Below, one piece after another: positions 22,135 to 33,188 of a stretch of 55,059 nucleotides of DNA. Origin of the DNA: Porogramme epimiltina (taxonomy: Eukaryota > Basidiomycota > Agaricomycetes > Polyporales > Polyporaceae); assembly GCA_900155495.1 (NCBI GenBank), contig FTLJ01000270.1, positions 1 through 55,059 of the forward strand. The letters run 5' to 3'. Both the position numbers and the translations under genes were made by a program. The notes under the pieces were generated by a model that was given only the letters and a program-made list of their open reading frames with translations, searched no databases and was not told where the DNA came from. The first letter of the stretch is position 1; every line of letters begins with the position of its first letter.

Positions 22135-22716
22135 ATGTCTCTCGTCTCTCTCTTCAACGACTCTTTCTTCTCCGACTTTGACCGTATGTTCGACGATGCG
22201 TTCGCTCGTCGCACGGGCGGCGGCTCCCAGGTCTCTCAGACCCCGGGACATGGCAACTCCGCCCCTCGTGTCTTGCGCCCCAGGTAAGTCCCATGCTATG
22301 TTTTTGCGGACATAATGGATGGCTTAAACGTGTGACAGGGTTGACGTTCATGAGGACAAGGACAAGAACCTGGTCACCGCGACGTTCGAGCTCCCCGGTA
22401 TCAACAAGCAGGATGTAAGCATCGACGTCCACAACAACCACATCACTATCTCCGGAGAGACAAAGTTCGAGTCCGATCGTGACGAGAACGGGTTCGTCGT
22501 CCGTGAACGCCGGTTCGGCCGATTCGGGCGTTCATTGCCTATCCCCGAAGGCGTCAAGGTGCGTATTTATGATACTACCCGAATCTCTAGCATTGATGCT
22601 CACGATGTGCTTTGTAGCCCGAGGAGATCAGTGCATCGATGGAAAATGGGGTTCTGACAGTGACGTATCCGCGCCAGACCCCCGAGCAGCTCCCTAAGAA
22701 GATCACCATTGAATGA
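22135..22716 (+). CDS. Hsp20 small heat-shock protein B
   Basis: 155 aa from exons 22135-22283, 22339-22558 and 22618-22716. Alpha-crystallin-domain chaperone. N terminus MSLVSLFNDSFFSDFDRMFDDAF parallels that of Hsp20 A; the domain begins RVDVHEDKDKN and runs through FELPGI, GETKF, RERRFGRFGRSLPIP and GVLTVTYP, ending in KKITIE, which contains an IxI-type anchor (ITI). Identical intron phases and identical lengths of exons 2 and 3 show origin by duplication with Hsp20 A, followed by divergence mainly in the N-terminal region. Stop at 22714. Confidence 0.95.
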
Positions 22717-23794
22717 GCCTCGGCGCCGAACAACTGACCTCTGTCGCATAACGAAGAGTGTACCATTTAATTGTCCCATCATTCGTGTATTTGAATAATA
22801 TTCATGTATAATCAGACAGTTAAGACATATGCACTATGTGAAATGCACAAGACAATTCTCTTTTGTGACTCAGGCTATGAAGCGTCGGGAGTAGCTCTGT
22901 TGACTGATCGACCTGTAAGTGACGCGTGCAATAATTCACTCTCCGACGATATACATGTACGGCATCCTGAATAACTCTGTACACATAGCCTTCAAGGCCT
23001 GAGGGCGTGACGCCGAAGACCTCCTTGGAATAGAATGCCTGTGTTTGTGGAGACGATGCCGTACGACCAGCCTTGGATTCTAATTCTAGCTCACCTTCGC
23101 CTTCCTGTGTTAGAAATTGTCTTGCGCTCAGTTCAAGGTTTGATAGGAGCATTATCTAGGCAGTAAATTGATCAGAACCTATGTAGATTTTCTACGCCTG
23201 TTCACACAACGGCGGTAACGACTACAACCACCACCATCGGCGCGACTTTGCTATGTAGATACGGAGGAAACCAGCGACGGGCTCACGGAAGCCATGATAT
23301 TAGGGCGATACGCAGCGCCCATGAATCATATCTGGTAGTGTGGCAGAATTGATTCTATGCGGTGCGTCAAATTCCCGGTTGTTGGGGCGGAAGAACCTCT
23401 CCGAGCTGGATTAAGCCCTATCGCCTCGGCCCACACCGATAAACTCCAGCTAGTCAGTTTATGCTCTGGATATGTTATGTATAGATGCATACCGTAAGTT
23501 CTTGTGGCTTCTGTTGTGGAGGTAGCTCTATGAGGATGACGGCATTGGGAGAGGGAATATTCAGGTCAGGGAGGGCCTGGGAGGCTCACCGGCGTCTTGT
23601 TTGGCTGCACAGTATTCTTCTAGCCCCGGCGTATCATCCATCAGCTTGGGCGCACATTTCTCGGCCCGACCGGTATACAAATTGAATACCTATCATCGAG
23701 ACGCATATGATCCATACATGGCAGCAATAAAGCTTTCCCCGTCGCTATAGAACAATGGATTCTCCATTATCGCACTTGCCCGCCCTCCCACACA
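22717..23794. other. Intergenic, no gene called
   Basis: 1.08 kb downstream of Hsp20 B. A 110-codon minus-strand frame with an ATG at 23152 is open but unrecognised and lacks support from splicing or domain content. The rest is AT-richer and non-coding. It should include the promoter of the next 7-TM gene. Confidence 0.4.
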
Positions 23795-24970
23795 ATGTCC
23801 CTCTCGGCGGATATTTCGGCTCTCATTGGATTTGCTTGTGAGACAGCGCTATGGGGTAAGTGAGCCTAATCGATCCTCCGAATACACACTGACCTGCTGT
23901 ACATTCTCATTACAGGCGCATATGCTATCCTATTCTGCACTTCGCTCGTTCTACTTCTCAGTAGGGCCAATAAGGGGTTCTCCTCAGTGAACATTCCCAT
24001 TACCGTGGCAAGCTGGATCCTGTTTGCAACATGCACGACACATTTCGCTCTAGAGTTCAGCCACTTCTACAGCAGTCTCGTGAGCTCGCTTGGGAACAAT
24101 TAAGCCATCTAACCTTTGCTAACACTCTTGTTCAGAGCTCCACTGGGGTAGAAGGATTCGGAAATGAAACTCGCACCCTGGCTGGCGCTGATCTCCTCAT
24201 CTCCATTTGCGATCTTTTCGGTAACTCCATTATCCTTTACCGCTGTTGGGCTCTGTGGAACAAGGACTATCGGGTAGTAGTCCTTCCCACTATGTGTGCC
24301 CTCGGGGGGCTTGGTAAGTGGCTCTCGTAAAGATCCCGTTCTGGTTTCGTCACACTCTAGCTAACTTGAACGTCAGCTTGTACCTCTGCGGGTATCCATT
24401 TCATTCTGGCGATTAGTTCCACATCACCAACGCCGCCGCCGTCCACCGTGTCTCTTGCGCTCGCAAGTTTTGCGCTCCCACTTTGCGCGAACGTCATGGC
24501 TACTGGACTTATTGTTTTCAAAGTTTGGCGTGCGGCTTACTCTCCTGGACCCGGGTTGTCCCTGCCGAGCACAATGCGCATGGCGCACGGAGCAATTACC
24601 ATCATCGTGGAGAGCGGCATCCTATACCTCATCACACAGATCATCCTCGTTGTGCTTGTGAGCATCGACCATCCAGCCCAAGCCATAGTTTGGATGGCGG
24701 CAGTGCAGATATACGTAAGTACAGAATAGCTTTGCCTGCGTCATCTGCCAATGAAACTCACCCGGTGCTCATCTTTCACCTCAGGGAATTGCACCCGCAC
24801 TTATTGTCATTCGTGTGGGACTAGGCATCGCAGTGGAGACTACATGCGATGAGGTGTCTAGGCCTATAGCGTGGGCCAGCAGCACGGTGCTTGACTCAGA
24901 ACAGCTTCGTACAGGTAGTAGCACATATCGCCCGGACAAATCTGGGAGCCAATTGCTTGAGGACAAGTAG
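23795..24970 (+). CDS. Orphan seven-transmembrane protein (family 3)
   Basis: 308 aa from exons 23795-23855, 23916-24079, 24136-24313, 24377-24714 and 24785-24970. Starts MSLSADISALIGFACETALWG; the first helix follows almost at once, as in a large Agaricomycete serpentine family where the first helix carries a similar acidic E-T pair. Helices 3 and 5 show the loop YRCWALWNKDYR and the SGILYLITQIILVVLV segment. A short acidic/Ser-rich tail ends LLEDK. Function is unknown; topology suggests a receptor or transporter-like role. The distance to the other 7-TM families in this window is large. Confidence 0.82.
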
Positions 24971-25737
24971 TCGAGCCATGTAATACGGTTTCCGCACGAT
25001 AATAACGTATTCGCGCTCTTTACGACATTTTCGTGTCGTAATACTCATCGTGGATATCATATGTATGTTCTATTCAAGCTCATCCCCTTGTTGAAACTTG
25101 CACGAAGCACATCACAGTCAACACTTCCGAGTACGCACACCACGAGGTACCGTCAGTCCTCTAGCTGTGGAAGATGTTGTTCTGTACGAGGGCTGGCTAA
25201 TAAAACATGAAACGTATGGAAATCTTCTCATCTCGGCGCTGGCACGAACAGATTTCCTGACATCATCTTCGGACGGAGAGTAGTCGCTGCGACGTGATGA
25301 TTGCCTTGAGGGTTTTCTGTTCCCAGGCTGCAGGCTTTAGATCTAGGAATGATTATAGTACTCTGCCTCAGCGCTAGCTACCGCTTTCCCTCAGAAACGG
25401 CCAATGATAGCCATGATGGGAAACCTGTCCTTTGTGAAGTCCCATTACTACACGGGTCCCTCAAGATCTACATATTTGGTACTATAACGGGGTAGCGCTA
25501 AGGGTGAACTCTAAGGCTTAGATCGCACGCATTATGAGACTACTGCGATGCTTGCTCGATATTGAGGTGCAAGGAAATTGGTTATTGAACGCCACACAAT
25601 GAGAGCTACTATGTAGGTGTGCAATAAGTGACCCTCCCGGAGTCCTAGCCTGAACCACAGTTACAGCTAAAACAGAACAAAGCGATGGCCTCTACATCCT
25701 GCATTTTATTCTGTGATAAACATTAGTCAGTGCGAAG
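24971..25737. other. Intergenic between convergent genes
   Basis: 767 bp of AT-richer sequence between the 7-TM gene and a small secreted peptide gene on the other strand. No gene or clear repeat. Confidence 0.45.
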
Positions 25738-25978
25738 CTACATGCCGTCTTCTGAGTACGCACGGTCGACGACAACATGGTTCGCGAGGTTCCAAGGACC
25801 CACGTCTGTAAATTGTAGTTGCTTTATTAGTACTGGAACATCTTCATTCAGGGTCGAATGGCGATGCAACTTTACCTGGGGAGGGTTCGACCTCGGCTTC
25901 ATCCGTCTCGTGCTCAATGGGGATGCCGAGCGCGACGGCGAAGAATACAAGTTGAACGAGTATGAGAGTGAAGCGCAT
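25738..25978 (-). CDS. Small secreted peptide, 56 aa
   Basis: Exons 25978-25876 and 25805-25738 give 56 residues. A clear signal peptide (MRFTLILVQLVFFAVALG, cleavage likely after ALG or GIP) is followed by an acidic pro-part (EHETDEAEVEPSP) and a distinct tail encoded by exon 2 (DVGPWNLANHVVVDRAYSED). The exon boundary falls at the junction of the two parts. No Cys, no dibasic site, no CaaX end. TATATATT on the minus strand at 26082-26089 is about 105 bases upstream of the ATG. It resembles a prepro-peptide, but no known family is recognised. A UstYa-like gene lies 1.5 kb away. Confidence 0.6.
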
Positions 25979-26081
25979 TGCAATTGAAAGTGTATCTGAG
26001 TTTTGCGTGGAAGACGACTGTAATAGAGCGGGCACTGAGAGGGGGCAGGGGGATGTGCTAGGTAGGTGCCAATGGTCTCGA

Positions 26082-26089
26082 ATATATAC
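26082..26089 (-). promoter_or_regulatory. TATA box (56-aa peptide gene)
   Basis: TATATATT on the minus strand, about 105 bases upstream of the ATG at 25978. Confidence 0.5.
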
Positions 26090-26913
26090 CTGCAGGCTGA
26101 CTAACTTTCCGTCAACTAATTCACCCTTAATTCATATTAGGGATTAAACCGACCTTCCGTAAACGGTGTATTCATAATGAATCTCGGTCGCTATGCGTCT
26201 ATCAAATACTCTAGAGAATGATAGAACGTTCGATATCAGATCCAGGTGTAAGATATCCTTCCTAAACTACTTTATACTACTCTTGTGATCCAATACATGT
26301 ATCCGATCACTACAGAACCTCATAAACATCTATGTAGAAGCCTGATACATTCTACTTGAAGTCATGTATACTTGAGGCCTATTAGAAATCGGACACTCAG
26401 CTTTTTCGAGCATCGCAGCGATTCGTGTTGGAGGTATCCACCACATATCCTGTCCTAGCGTGTATGAACGAACCACTCCCATTGCCTCCCTGAAACGTCC
26501 AGCTATCGCAGCCCATTCCCAGACTCCATTACGGGCAAGGACCGCGTCTCAACAATATCCAAAGCCAAAGTAATTGAGGAGTATATATTCTTCAACTTCA
26601 ATGCTGCAGACGCCAATGTGAGGACGTTCAAGATTAGCAGTGTTGCAACGATGGGGCGCCTTCAGTAAGGAACTGGTCCGACGAGTCTCCCGTCGTCTGG
26701 GTCCTAATTTGTCTAGGCGTTCTCCAGACTCGGCATTGTGCTCGTCCTGTTCGTGTTCCATGTCTGACGTGAGCGGAATATTGTCCCTCCACATGACGTC
26801 TGGATGCTACGAATATCGCATTAAACAGTGCAAAAATGATGAGCAGAGATGGGCGCGACCTACAGTAGCTGTGGTATGAGGAGTCTGGCAGGGTAGCTTG
26901 TGACGTAGGGGGG

Positions 26914-26952
26914 AAGGTAGAGTGAAGCGGGTAGCTTCTGTTACTCTACCTT
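26914..26952. repeat. 10-bp stem hairpin
   Basis: aaggtagagt (26914-26923) is the exact reverse complement of actctacctt (26943-26952), loop 19 nt. The neighbourhood repeats gggtagct twice. Origin unknown. Confidence 0.4.
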
Positions 26953-27526
26953 TCCAGGTTATCCTGGTGTTTGTCTCTCGATGATTTGATGGTTTTCGCG
27001 CCCGAACCCGAATAGCTACCTTTTTTAGCGCTGTTACGCGCCCTAGTTTCATGTACAGCTTTAAGAAGCTTACTGCGCTACTCTTTCGGCCCGCGATGTA
27101 CAAGCTTATTGCCCACCGGGCGCCCAAGCCTCCAATTGTGACAATAGCTGCCGTATAGCTATTCTCTGCCATCCAATGGATGTGTCATAGCCGCTGGTAT
27201 TTGGTATCCGCGAACCATGATGACGACGGCTTCCTGTGCGACGCTTCTGAACCCGCAGCGGGCTCCATGATTAATCGGATCTTTGATGTGTTGCCCACCT
27301 TCCAGATATCGGTGTCGGCGGAGCAAACGTATTCAAAGAGTTTTCAGTAGTTCGTTCCTCACAGAGAACATACCAGCTCCAATTTATCCTGAAAATGGTA
27401 GTTCAACAGGCTGTCAACTTCGATATTATCTAACACCAGAGGACTGAACTGCTACGTGCACCCCCTTATAGGTTGCCCCATCTGTTTCCTTCCCCACATC
27501 TTTCACCACGATCCCCGTACAGGTAG

Positions 27527-28215
27527 ATGCCGAAAATGCACCCTGGCAAAGCGGTTTCAGCACTCCATTATTGTCTATACGCTCTCATCCTCGCTACAAT
27601 AGCCAATGTGGCATTCATCGGATTTCTTATCAACACGCTTGAAGGAATTCAAGCTGGGAGCGGGCGCACATACAGTGAGTGTATTTACATATTTTGATCC
27701 TTGGCCCACCTCGGAATCACTCATTGAATATGTCTTTCTCCTCCCTCATATATGCAGCCTACAAGGGGTATGATTTCCCCGCACAGCTCCCGCTCAAGCT
27801 GCCCAGTGTGGGCCTGACTCTGAAGACGCAAAACGAGCCTCATTTCCATCTCCGGGCCGACGCGGAGTGGGGCACACAGTTTCCTCCATCGCGAGGTTTC
27901 GTTGACCTCGGGCCTAACAACCGCACATTCCTCGTCTCGATGGTTCACCAGCTTCACTGCTTGGACATCATGCGCGTAGGATTTGTCACCAATAGAACAG
28001 GATATGCGGAGCACTTCGAGCATTGTCTCCAGTACATGCGCGAGGTAGTGGTTTGCAATGCAGACACAACGCTCGAGAACGCCCATCCTATCCATTACGA
28101 AGGAGAATGGGTCTACACCGCCGATGTCGTTGGAAGCACGCACAGATGCAAAGACTGGACAGTGCTACGGAGATATCTAGAGGAGAACCCACCCCACGCC
28201 GCCACTGCACCCTAG
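27527..28215 (+). CDS. UstYa-like (DUF3328) oxidase, both HxxHC motifs intact
   Basis: 201 aa from exons 27527-27674 and 27758-28215. N-terminal anchor helix (residues about 14-38), then a lumenal domain with HQLHCLDIMR and HFEHCLQYMR, the two HxxHC motifs of UstYa-type oxidases, and the closing pattern HRCKDW. Two ATGs (27527 and 27536) are possible; the first is kept and changes only three residues. It is more like the canonical family consensus than the other two copies. A 56-aa secreted peptide gene lies divergently 1.5 kb upstream. Substrate unknown. Confidence 0.88.
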
Positions 28216-28513
28216 TAGATTGCTGGGTGTACATCCTTATAATATCGAGTTGTTATCAGGGCTCTAGATTGTGGTATAGATAGGATTGTCTCCCCCCCCG
28301 TTATTCTATGTTTACGTTCGTATACAGGGATTGCATCCACTACCCAATATGGTCATTATGGAAAGAGTGCATACAAGTGACAGGTGTGTTAGAGGCAGCA
28401 ACAAACGGACCATAAGGTGCGCCTCTCTCGGAGGAAGCGTTGGTGACTAATACACAGAATGAGAGAGCGAGTGTGTCTTATACCGTCTTCGTTTTTGCGG
28501 GCCGATGCATCTA

Positions 28514-29545
28514 TTACGTCTCATGAGTACCCTGCTGCAAAGATGCAGTATAATAGGAGCTCACTCACAAGGTAGACTTCAGCAGGCTCATGGTGCCAAG
28601 TGGGATTAGTCGCCCCGACAGCACCCTTCCCAACTACGGTATAGCCAAGCGTTTCGTAGAACCCATACGAGCGAGCTGTAAACACAAACGAATCACAACC
28701 CTCGAGGTCACTCTGTGTACAGATGAGAATCATGGCGGTCCAGGCAGTGAAAACGCCGCGAGAGAAACGTACTCACCATATCGAGTACAGTGCGCACAAG
28801 TGCAGTACCATACCCACGCCCCTGCTTCTCTGGCGTTACACCCAGGTTCTGAATCTCGTACATCTCCTCAAGTTTATCCATGCTTCCGAAAGCTCCAACG
28901 ACAAGGAACTCGAACACGGCAGTAAACTCCGCCAATCTCTGGACCAAGACCATCTCAATATGTTTCTTGACGTAAATGCACAGTACGCACCTTTTTGGAC
29001 TCCTGTGATGGGAATATACGCAAGAAAGTATGAAGTACTTGTATTGCTCTCGGTAACGTCATGTTCTGGGGAGTGGAACTATGAAACCTTTGAGTTCCTC
29101 ATCTCATAATACAACATTACCGGATGAGTTACTCACTATTGTAGATATGCATCTCCCTTATCAATTGTGAGCATACGCTTCTGGTATATTGCCCCGACCC
29201 AAGTGGATCCATCCGCGAGTGTTTGCCGTGTTTTGGCGAAAGGGTTAGTGTCCGCGCCCTAACGTCACGGACATCTCAGCATCGTGCGGCTTTCAGTGAG
29301 CGGCACAAACATACCCTGAGATAGACAACGCTCATGTCCCCGTCGAACGCCTTCTTAAGGGTCTCTGTTGCTCTTCTGATTTGGCCTACAAAAACCAGGC
29401 ATGAGTGTAAATGTTACGCCGAAAGGAGATAATGGTGAAGAGACGTACGATATCGCATGGGAGAGACTTCCCCTGTATCTGACAGGGCCCATTCAACATC
29501 CTCTTTCAAAAGCAGTGTGGCTTCATGGGCCTCACGCAGCGACAT
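28514..29545 (-). CDS. GNAT-family N-acetyltransferase 2
   Basis: About 233 aa from seven exons (29545-29449, 29385-29315, 29258-29137, 29078-28991, 28938-28777, 28712-28569 and a last exon of 18-21 nt ending at 28514). GNAT motif A is VTPEKQGRGYGTALV; the C-terminal motif B reads FTARSYGFYETLGY followed by VVGKGAVG and NPTWHHEP, typical of an Agaricomycete GNAT group. The N-terminal part (RRATETLKKAFDGD, then KTRQTLADGS) fits the same group. The acceptor of the last intron is ambiguous by 3 bases, adding or not adding one residue. Substrate unknown. Confidence 0.8.
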
Positions 29546-30773
29546 CTTCTCTGTACACGAGGAGGGAGTAGAGAGAACGAGAGAGGCGCAAATGGCAACT
29601 AGGCGCACCCTCGCTAGCCAAGTATGGCTATGCCTAATACAGCTACGAACCGGTCAAGGCGGGGAAGCTAACGTCGTGAATGCTTGTAATGTTCTCGGGT
29701 TCAAGGTGACGAGGCGTCTAGCCAATTGAAACCAACTTTCGCACGGTTGAGCTACCGAATTGGCTTCTCATCCGGGACACTGATGAAAGAATGTTACCTG
29801 TGTGATAGGCTACTAGTAGGGAGGCCGGGGCATATCCCGGAATCGCTACTCCAGAGTTTGCCCTACGGTATCGGATCACGTTCGACCCACAACAGCTGAA
29901 CTATTGTATGGCCGAAGAGAGGACTCGCCGCTCAAACACGCGGCGCACGCGCGCTAATCTAGGCATATACTGTGCTGCCATACCAGCGCTGCCACTGGGC
30001 GCACGCTTCCGAGCTTCTCGGTCTGTTCTCGTCTCTGTACGTGCCCCGCCGTAGCGGCATCGCGCGGTGAGCATTACATGACTCACCATGCTCTATTACA
30101 CCCTTGCCGAATTCCGCCGAGGCGTCCTCGATAAGCCGCGGAGCTCGCCTCAGGCCACTTGGGTGCTCTAGCGCTGTTCAGGCTGCCCCTGCACCGCCGA
30201 TGGTCTCAGACCCTCGCACGGGCGGGTAGTCGAGAGCAGTGCCGCATCGTCCTTGCACAGTAACAAGAGGTATCTAAGTCCAGCTCCGATGCCATCGGTA
30301 GATTGATGTTGTGGGTATGAATACTTCTCCAGGGTTCCATCCGGGAGAAGAGAAGCCATGTACGGTAGCAATACGTGAGTAGTGTGGAAAGCCGGTATGT
30401 CTGTGTAGTGCGGCGATACAAAGATTGCAATTGCTCGGCTGTAGGACCGGCCGCGAGAGCGTGATGATGAGCCAGGTAAGCAAAAATCAAGAGATGACCT
30501 CTACGTCTTCTTCGATGACAGCATATCCAAGGGGATAGGATTTTGCGCTGATCTTTAGGACACAGGACTCCACCGAACGTGGACGCTGAAAAAGACGGCG
30601 ACGAAATTTCACGAAGGGAAGATTTCGACGCCGGAGGATGGAAGACCCTGCTGACGTAATAATTATCACGTGAAGTGTTACTAGATGCCGACTCTAATCG
30701 CAGTTTCAACGCTCGTTGTTTGCCAACGCCGACGCTTCAAAGATCACCACACGAATGCTGAGCATACCCCAAT
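29546..30773. other. Divergent intergenic region, no gene recognised
   Basis: 1.23 kb between GNAT 2 (-) and the F-box gene (+). A 167-codon minus-strand open frame (30206-30709) is not recognisable. No repeats or clear promoter elements seen. Confidence 0.4.
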
Positions 30774-32759
30774 ATGCAGTTCATTCATCTTCCGTTAGAA
30801 ATCCAAGTCTTCATTTTTCTCGCTTGTGACGTGGCCGACCTGATGAGGTGTCGTTCCGTAAGTTGTGCATAGGCTTTCACTACTACTCTAGTCTCCATCA
30901 AGTTGAGCGAAAATATCTTTTCTGAACGCTATCAAACAGGTCTGCAAGTCATTTGCCGAGATAGTGGATAGGACCGCAGAACTGCAATACATGATCGCTC
31001 TCAAATCGTCTGGCATGGTCGATGGGGTCGACAGCTTATCTTCCTCCGCCGAGCGATTGAACAGGTTGCGCGCATTCCTGACAGCTGTTGAAGATGCCGA
31101 GATGCAGTTCCATCCTGCCCTTAAGCACGAAGACGGCGAGAGGAGGATCGTCACTCGCGCATGGACAGCCTCGGGAGGCGTTCTGCCGTATTCAGATGGA
31201 CCATCCGTCTTAAAACTATATCGTCCGCCGTCGTTGAACAGAGGCATTCCTGAACGAAAGTGGACATTTGAAGACTTTCCCGTTCCTCTTGACAGGGTAA
31301 CTCAATGGTGTGTTGTCGACTTCGACAGCGATCTTTTGGCTCTGGCGCGATGGGACATGGGAGGAAATGGGTATGTTTATATCTCCGTTATCGTTGCACT
31401 ATCTCACCCGTTGATACTTTATACTCTTCGTATTATCGCGGCAGATCAACCTCCGTCCACTTCCTTTCCATCTCCGCCAGAGCAAGCCCCCACCCACATG
31501 CAACATGCTCTACCATTGTTATGCGGGATCAGCTCCTTGGAGACGTTCAGCTGCGCGGTGATTTGATTGCATGGACGACATTCAGCGGTCGCATCCGCAA
31601 TATACGAGTCACCAACTGGAGATCCGGTGTACTAATATGGGTAAGGGCCTCACATAATGATATTAGTTATCGACCTAATGCTCTCCTACAGTCCTATGTC
31701 TACTCAGGAGAAGCTCATTTCTCTATCGTGGATGCGCATCACTTGCTGGTTGTCGAACAATATCGCGCCCCGTGGATTTACGAGGTGAACCCCTCTGCCT
31801 CCTTCCTAGAGGGTACGCTTTCGGGCCAGGATACCACATCACATCTTTGCGAACTCCAGCTGCCCAAGCTTTTGCCCGGATACAGTTTTGACATCTACTG
31901 GATGACAGGAGAGCCTAGTTCCAGTTCTCCACGGTCTGACGACTGCAAGCCTGTCTTTTCACAAGATCCCCATAATGCCGTCCTAGCGTTGCACTGTCGT
32001 ACCCGTATCGAACAACACGTCCGACCGCGCATACCTCAGCCTGAGAGCGCACATCTTCTATTCATTCCTGTGTCCACCATTCTCCAATGGACATCCCACG
32101 CTCACCTAACGAGGCCCGGCCCCCCGCTCTCGGTCCCATGGGAGGAATGGGGTCCGGCAGGGACGCGCTGGATTCCTCTTAGAGGCCCCGGCTTCTTCCG
32201 CGGATTCAATGCATGTGGATCGCGAGTGGCAATATGTTTCCCCGACAACCCCAACGTCATACGGAGGAGCAGCATAAACGCATTCGACGTCATCATCTTC
32301 GACGTTCATCCAGGCGCCAACCAACCTCTCCACCGGTGAGTATCTATCTCTGTCGAGAACTGCAACCACCTTACTCTTATACCCACAGAGATCATACGAG
32401 GTCGTTATCGCACTGGATAATGTCCGAGGTAGATGTGAAGAGCAGTTTACCCGAATTCGAGCATCCCTGGCGCTTGGGCACTTTCCCGTGTCGTTTCAGT
32501 CATAGGCGTATTCCGGTGGACGGAGTTGGGTTTGCGCTAGGGTACGGATCCTTGGTCGTGACGGAAAATACCGTGGGATTGATTGTACGTTTCCCTCTTT
32601 CGCTCAACTAATAAGCAGCCAGTTTAACCCATTTCTCTGGGGTTTGTGGTTATGCAGCTAGACGGCACTCCGGGAAGACGCCAGCCAGGAGAGGACTTTT
32701 TGGATGACGGAACGTTCAACGATTTGGGTGACGGTGGATTTTACCTAGTGCAGACGTAG
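30774..32759 (+). CDS. F-box protein, 550 aa
   Basis: Exons 30774-30857, 30940-31370, 31445-31640, 31692-32335, 32389-32584 and 32658-32759 give 550 aa. The first exon encodes a short F-box (IHLPLEIQVFIFLACDVADLMRCRSVCKSF), the Skp1-binding part of SCF ubiquitin ligases. The remainder has no Leu-rich repeats; it shows repeated beta-strand-like blocks (for example DLIAWTTFSGRIRN, HHLLVVEQY, RVAICFPDN, GYGSLVVTEN) that suggest a beta-propeller-like substrate domain. F-box proteins of this form are numerous in Agaricomycetes and no target can be given. Confidence 0.85.
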
Positions 32760-33188
32760 TGCGGACAAGTAGCCGCGTGTTGGCGATAGGCCCGTGTTAT
32801 TTATGCTAGAGCACCATCGATCGGAACGAAGTCATTTGGGCGCATGCTATATACATCCGAGAGCTTTCCTTGTCAGAAGTCGCAAGTGGCATTTCATGGG
32901 CTGCGTACATGGAGGCCTGCATTGTAAAGAGATTAACAATGATGGATACAATACTCTCCGTCGTCGTCCACAGCTCCTTTGCTAATTTCTGTCCTCTGCT
33001 CTCGAGTACTGTGAGGTGCCAACCCGCCGTCGTAATCATATTTCAAGCGACGGGGAATGGAATGCTAGGTAACCAGATTGTGGGTAACACATCTCAGCTA
33101 TAAGCGCGTCTCGATGCATAAGCGAACAGAGAACGGATGCCATAAGAGCATATAGCGCATTGGTGACACTGGACATATGTTGCTACGT
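32760..33188. other. Intergenic between convergent genes
   Basis: 429 bp between the stop of the F-box gene and the stop of GMC-1. Nothing recognised beyond 3' UTR sequence. Confidence 0.5.

Larger units (their letters stand above)
25979..27526. other. Divergent intergenic region with a hairpin, possibly old repeat remnants
   Basis: 1.55 kb. The AT-rich left part lacks coding signal. A minus-strand open frame of 121 codons (26807-27172) is basic and unrecognised. A 10-bp stem hairpin lies at 26914-26952 amid repeated GGTAGCT words, perhaps a degraded mobile element. A weak TATA (TATAGG, 27467) precedes the next gene. Confidence 0.4.

Noticed and set aside
22820..23152. 110-codon minus-strand open frame with ATG
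   Set aside because: Not recognised, no extension by plausible splicing, no promoter evidence; could be real but I cannot support it.
30206..30709. 167-codon minus-strand open frame
   Set aside because: No domain, no convincing start context, composition like random frames.
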